Part shown: piece by piece, positions 63,082 through 64,000 of the stretch
Layout: each line of letters opens with the position of its first letter
Position numbering within the stretch: position 1 is the first letter of the stretch
Origin: Lysobacteraceae bacterium SCN 69-320
GTDB lineage: Bacteria > Pseudomonadota > Gammaproteobacteria > Xanthomonadales > Rhodanobacteraceae
Direction of reading: 5' to 3'
DNA: 64,000 bases
Assembly (NCBI GenBank): GCA_001725155.1
Contig: MEFP01000001.1
Location: 124,001 to 188,000 of the forward strand
Program-made: the position numbers and the translations under genes
Notes under the pieces: model-generated
The model's input: only the letters and a program-made list of their open reading frames with translations
Databases searched by the model: none
What the model was told of the DNA's origin: nothing

Positions 63082-64000
63082 TTACTTTTTCTTTTCCACC
63101 TGTTTCTTGACCGCCTCCTTGGCCGACTCGGTCGCTTTCTTGACCGCGCTGGTGCTGGTCTTGACCGGGCAGGCGGCCGGCAGCGGACCTTTGCCGTTGC
63201 CGCAGCCGCCGGTCTGCTGGGCGAAACCCCAGAGGTGGCTGAAGTTGGCCGGGGCGCCGGTCGGGAAGCCCATAGGGCCTTTCGTGCTGCTGACGAACTG
63301 CGTCTGCGTATGACAGGTGAAGCAGTTGTGGTTGCCGCCCTGGATGAAGGTCTCCAACGTGGTGTTGGCGTTTTCGACCGAGCCGGCGATGTTGCCGCTG
63401 TTCGGCGGCAGCGCGCCGTCGCGGGTCCAGACGTTGCCGGTCATCTGGTAGTTCAGCCAGATCGCCATGTTGTCGTACTTGCCCGGCGAACTCTTGATCA
63501 GGCCCTGCAAGGTGGACTGCACCGAAGCGTTCAGCGCGACGATCGCACTCGTGTTGTCGGTGCTGCCGCCGCCCTGGGGCGCGACGCGGCAGACCTGGGT
63601 CGGGTTGACCTTGTTCTGGTTCGGCGGGCAGTTCGTCGTGTTGCAGCTCGGGTTGTTGAACGACCAGCCCGCGGCCGGCGGCGTCTGCGGATTGGTGCAG
63701 TCCGGCGCGTTGCGGTTGTGCTCGAACGTGGCCCAGATGAATTCCGGATGATCCGGCGTGTTGGCCACGAGATGGAAGCCGACCAGGCCCATGGTCACCG
63801 GCTGGCAGGTGTCGCCGACCACGCCCTGGATCGTATACATGTCGGTCGGCGGCGCGCCGGTGAACACGCGCCAGGCGGCCTTGAGCTCGACCGAACCGGC
63901 CGGCAGCGCCGTCGTCGCCGGCGCGGAGGTGATGCAGGTCGTGTTGTTGAAATCGCACTCGGTGATGAAGGTGTATTCGGTCTTGTTGACCCAGATGCTG
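63082..64000 (-). CDS. secreted protein with c-type heme motif (partial, N-terminus outside window)
   Basis: About 305 C-terminal residues are visible and the frame stays open to the window end. A single CxxCH motif (NHNCFTCHTQTQF) predicts covalent heme c and a periplasmic or extracellular place. Upstream, VGFHLVANTPDHPEFIWATFEH is conserved in appearance, and many Cys pairs (CDFNNTTC, CNTTNCPP) and Asn/Pro-rich stretches occur. The tail is Lys/Ala-rich (TSAVKKATESAKEAVKKQ) and probably helical. The family is otherwise unnamed to me. An internal ATG at 63867 is not the start, since conserved-looking sequence continues upstream. Confidence 0.78.
   Translation of the reverse strand, partial: SIWVNKTEYTFITECDFNNTTCITSAPATTALPAGSVELKAAWRVFTGAPPTDMYTIQGVVGDTCQPVTMGLVGFHLVANTPDHPEFIWATFEHNRNAPDCTNPQTPPAAGWSFNNPSCNTTNCPPNQNKVNPTQVCRVAPQGGGSTDNTSAIVALNASVQSTLQGLIKSSPGKYDNMAIWLNYQMTGNVWTRDGALPPNSGNIAGSVENANTTLETFIQGGNHNCFTCHTQTQFVSSTKGPMGFPTGAPANFSHLWGFAQQTGGCGNGKGPLPAACPVKTSTSAVKKATESAKEAVKKQVEKKK

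Overview
The window is high-GC chromosomal DNA of a gammaproteobacterium of the Xanthomonadales (Lysobacterales). The best clue is the eleven-gene type II secretion operon in the order gspE-F-G-H-I-J-K-L-M-N-D, which is the xps order of Xanthomonas. Supporting context is birA-coaX-SPOR, rsmI divergent from lpoA-yraN, and dense dispersed CCCTCTCCC/GGGAGAGGG-type intergenic repeats. The secreted proteins resemble those of Rhodanobacteraceae such as Dokdonella, but genus is an inference. I see no phage, integrase, insertion sequence, CRISPR array or tRNA gene.

Layout. 1-3.4 kb (minus): a cut HAD phosphatase, a secreted metzincin-type protease and pgk. 3.5-9 kb (plus): plsY-birA-coaX overlapping, a SPOR-like membrane protein, a zinc alcohol dehydrogenase and dsbC. 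9.1-25.1 kb: purL, a small membrane protein overlapping it, then the complete T2SS operon ending in a small lipoprotein and a hairpin terminator. 25.3-29.5 kb: a probably abundant secreted surface protein, a second secreted protein and a periplasmic peptidyl-prolyl isomerase. 29.5-36.1 kb: a surface-polysaccharide export and assembly cluster (Wzm/Wzt ABC exporter, methyltransferase, glycosyltransferases). It includes a 621-residue protein that looks like a PqqD-type winged-helix domain fused to a GT-A glycosyltransferase, the most unusual gene here. 36.3-42 kb: ettA, a small secreted protein, and an overlapping glycosyltransferase plus TPR/O-GlcNAc-transferase (GT41) pair. 42-49.6 kb: glyA, nrdR and the riboflavin genes ribD-ribE-ribB-ribH running into nusB-thiL-pgpA. 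49.6-56 kb (minus): a DUF3592 protein, an orphan PilO-like/PilN-like/DUF4019 trio, a GlcD-like flavin oxidase, a BON lipoprotein, yraN and lpoA. 56.1-57.4 kb: rsmI and the RNase P RNA. 57.4-58 kb is a repeat-rich gap. 58-62.6 kb: a glutathione S-transferase and a formaldehyde detoxification operon (frmR-frmA-frmB) with a clear palindromic operator, a PanE-like reductase and a DUF3297 protein. 62.6-63.1 kb holds duplicated composite repeats. 63.1 kb to the end is part of a secreted protein with a c-type heme motif.

How it fits together. The T2SS would export folded periplasmic proteins such as the metalloprotease, while DsbC and the PpiC/SurA-like isomerase assist periplasmic folding. The Wzm/Wzt cluster and the GT41/GT2 pair build or decorate surface glycans and proteins. 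The rib cluster is nearly complete, but its RibBA-type protein has lost the GTP cyclohydrolase II zinc ligands, so a separate ribA is expected elsewhere. Promoters appear as isolated TANNNT -10 boxes about 30-45 bases before start codons, usually without a recognisable -35. Several transcription units end in very stable GC-rich hairpins, some with GNRA tetraloops.
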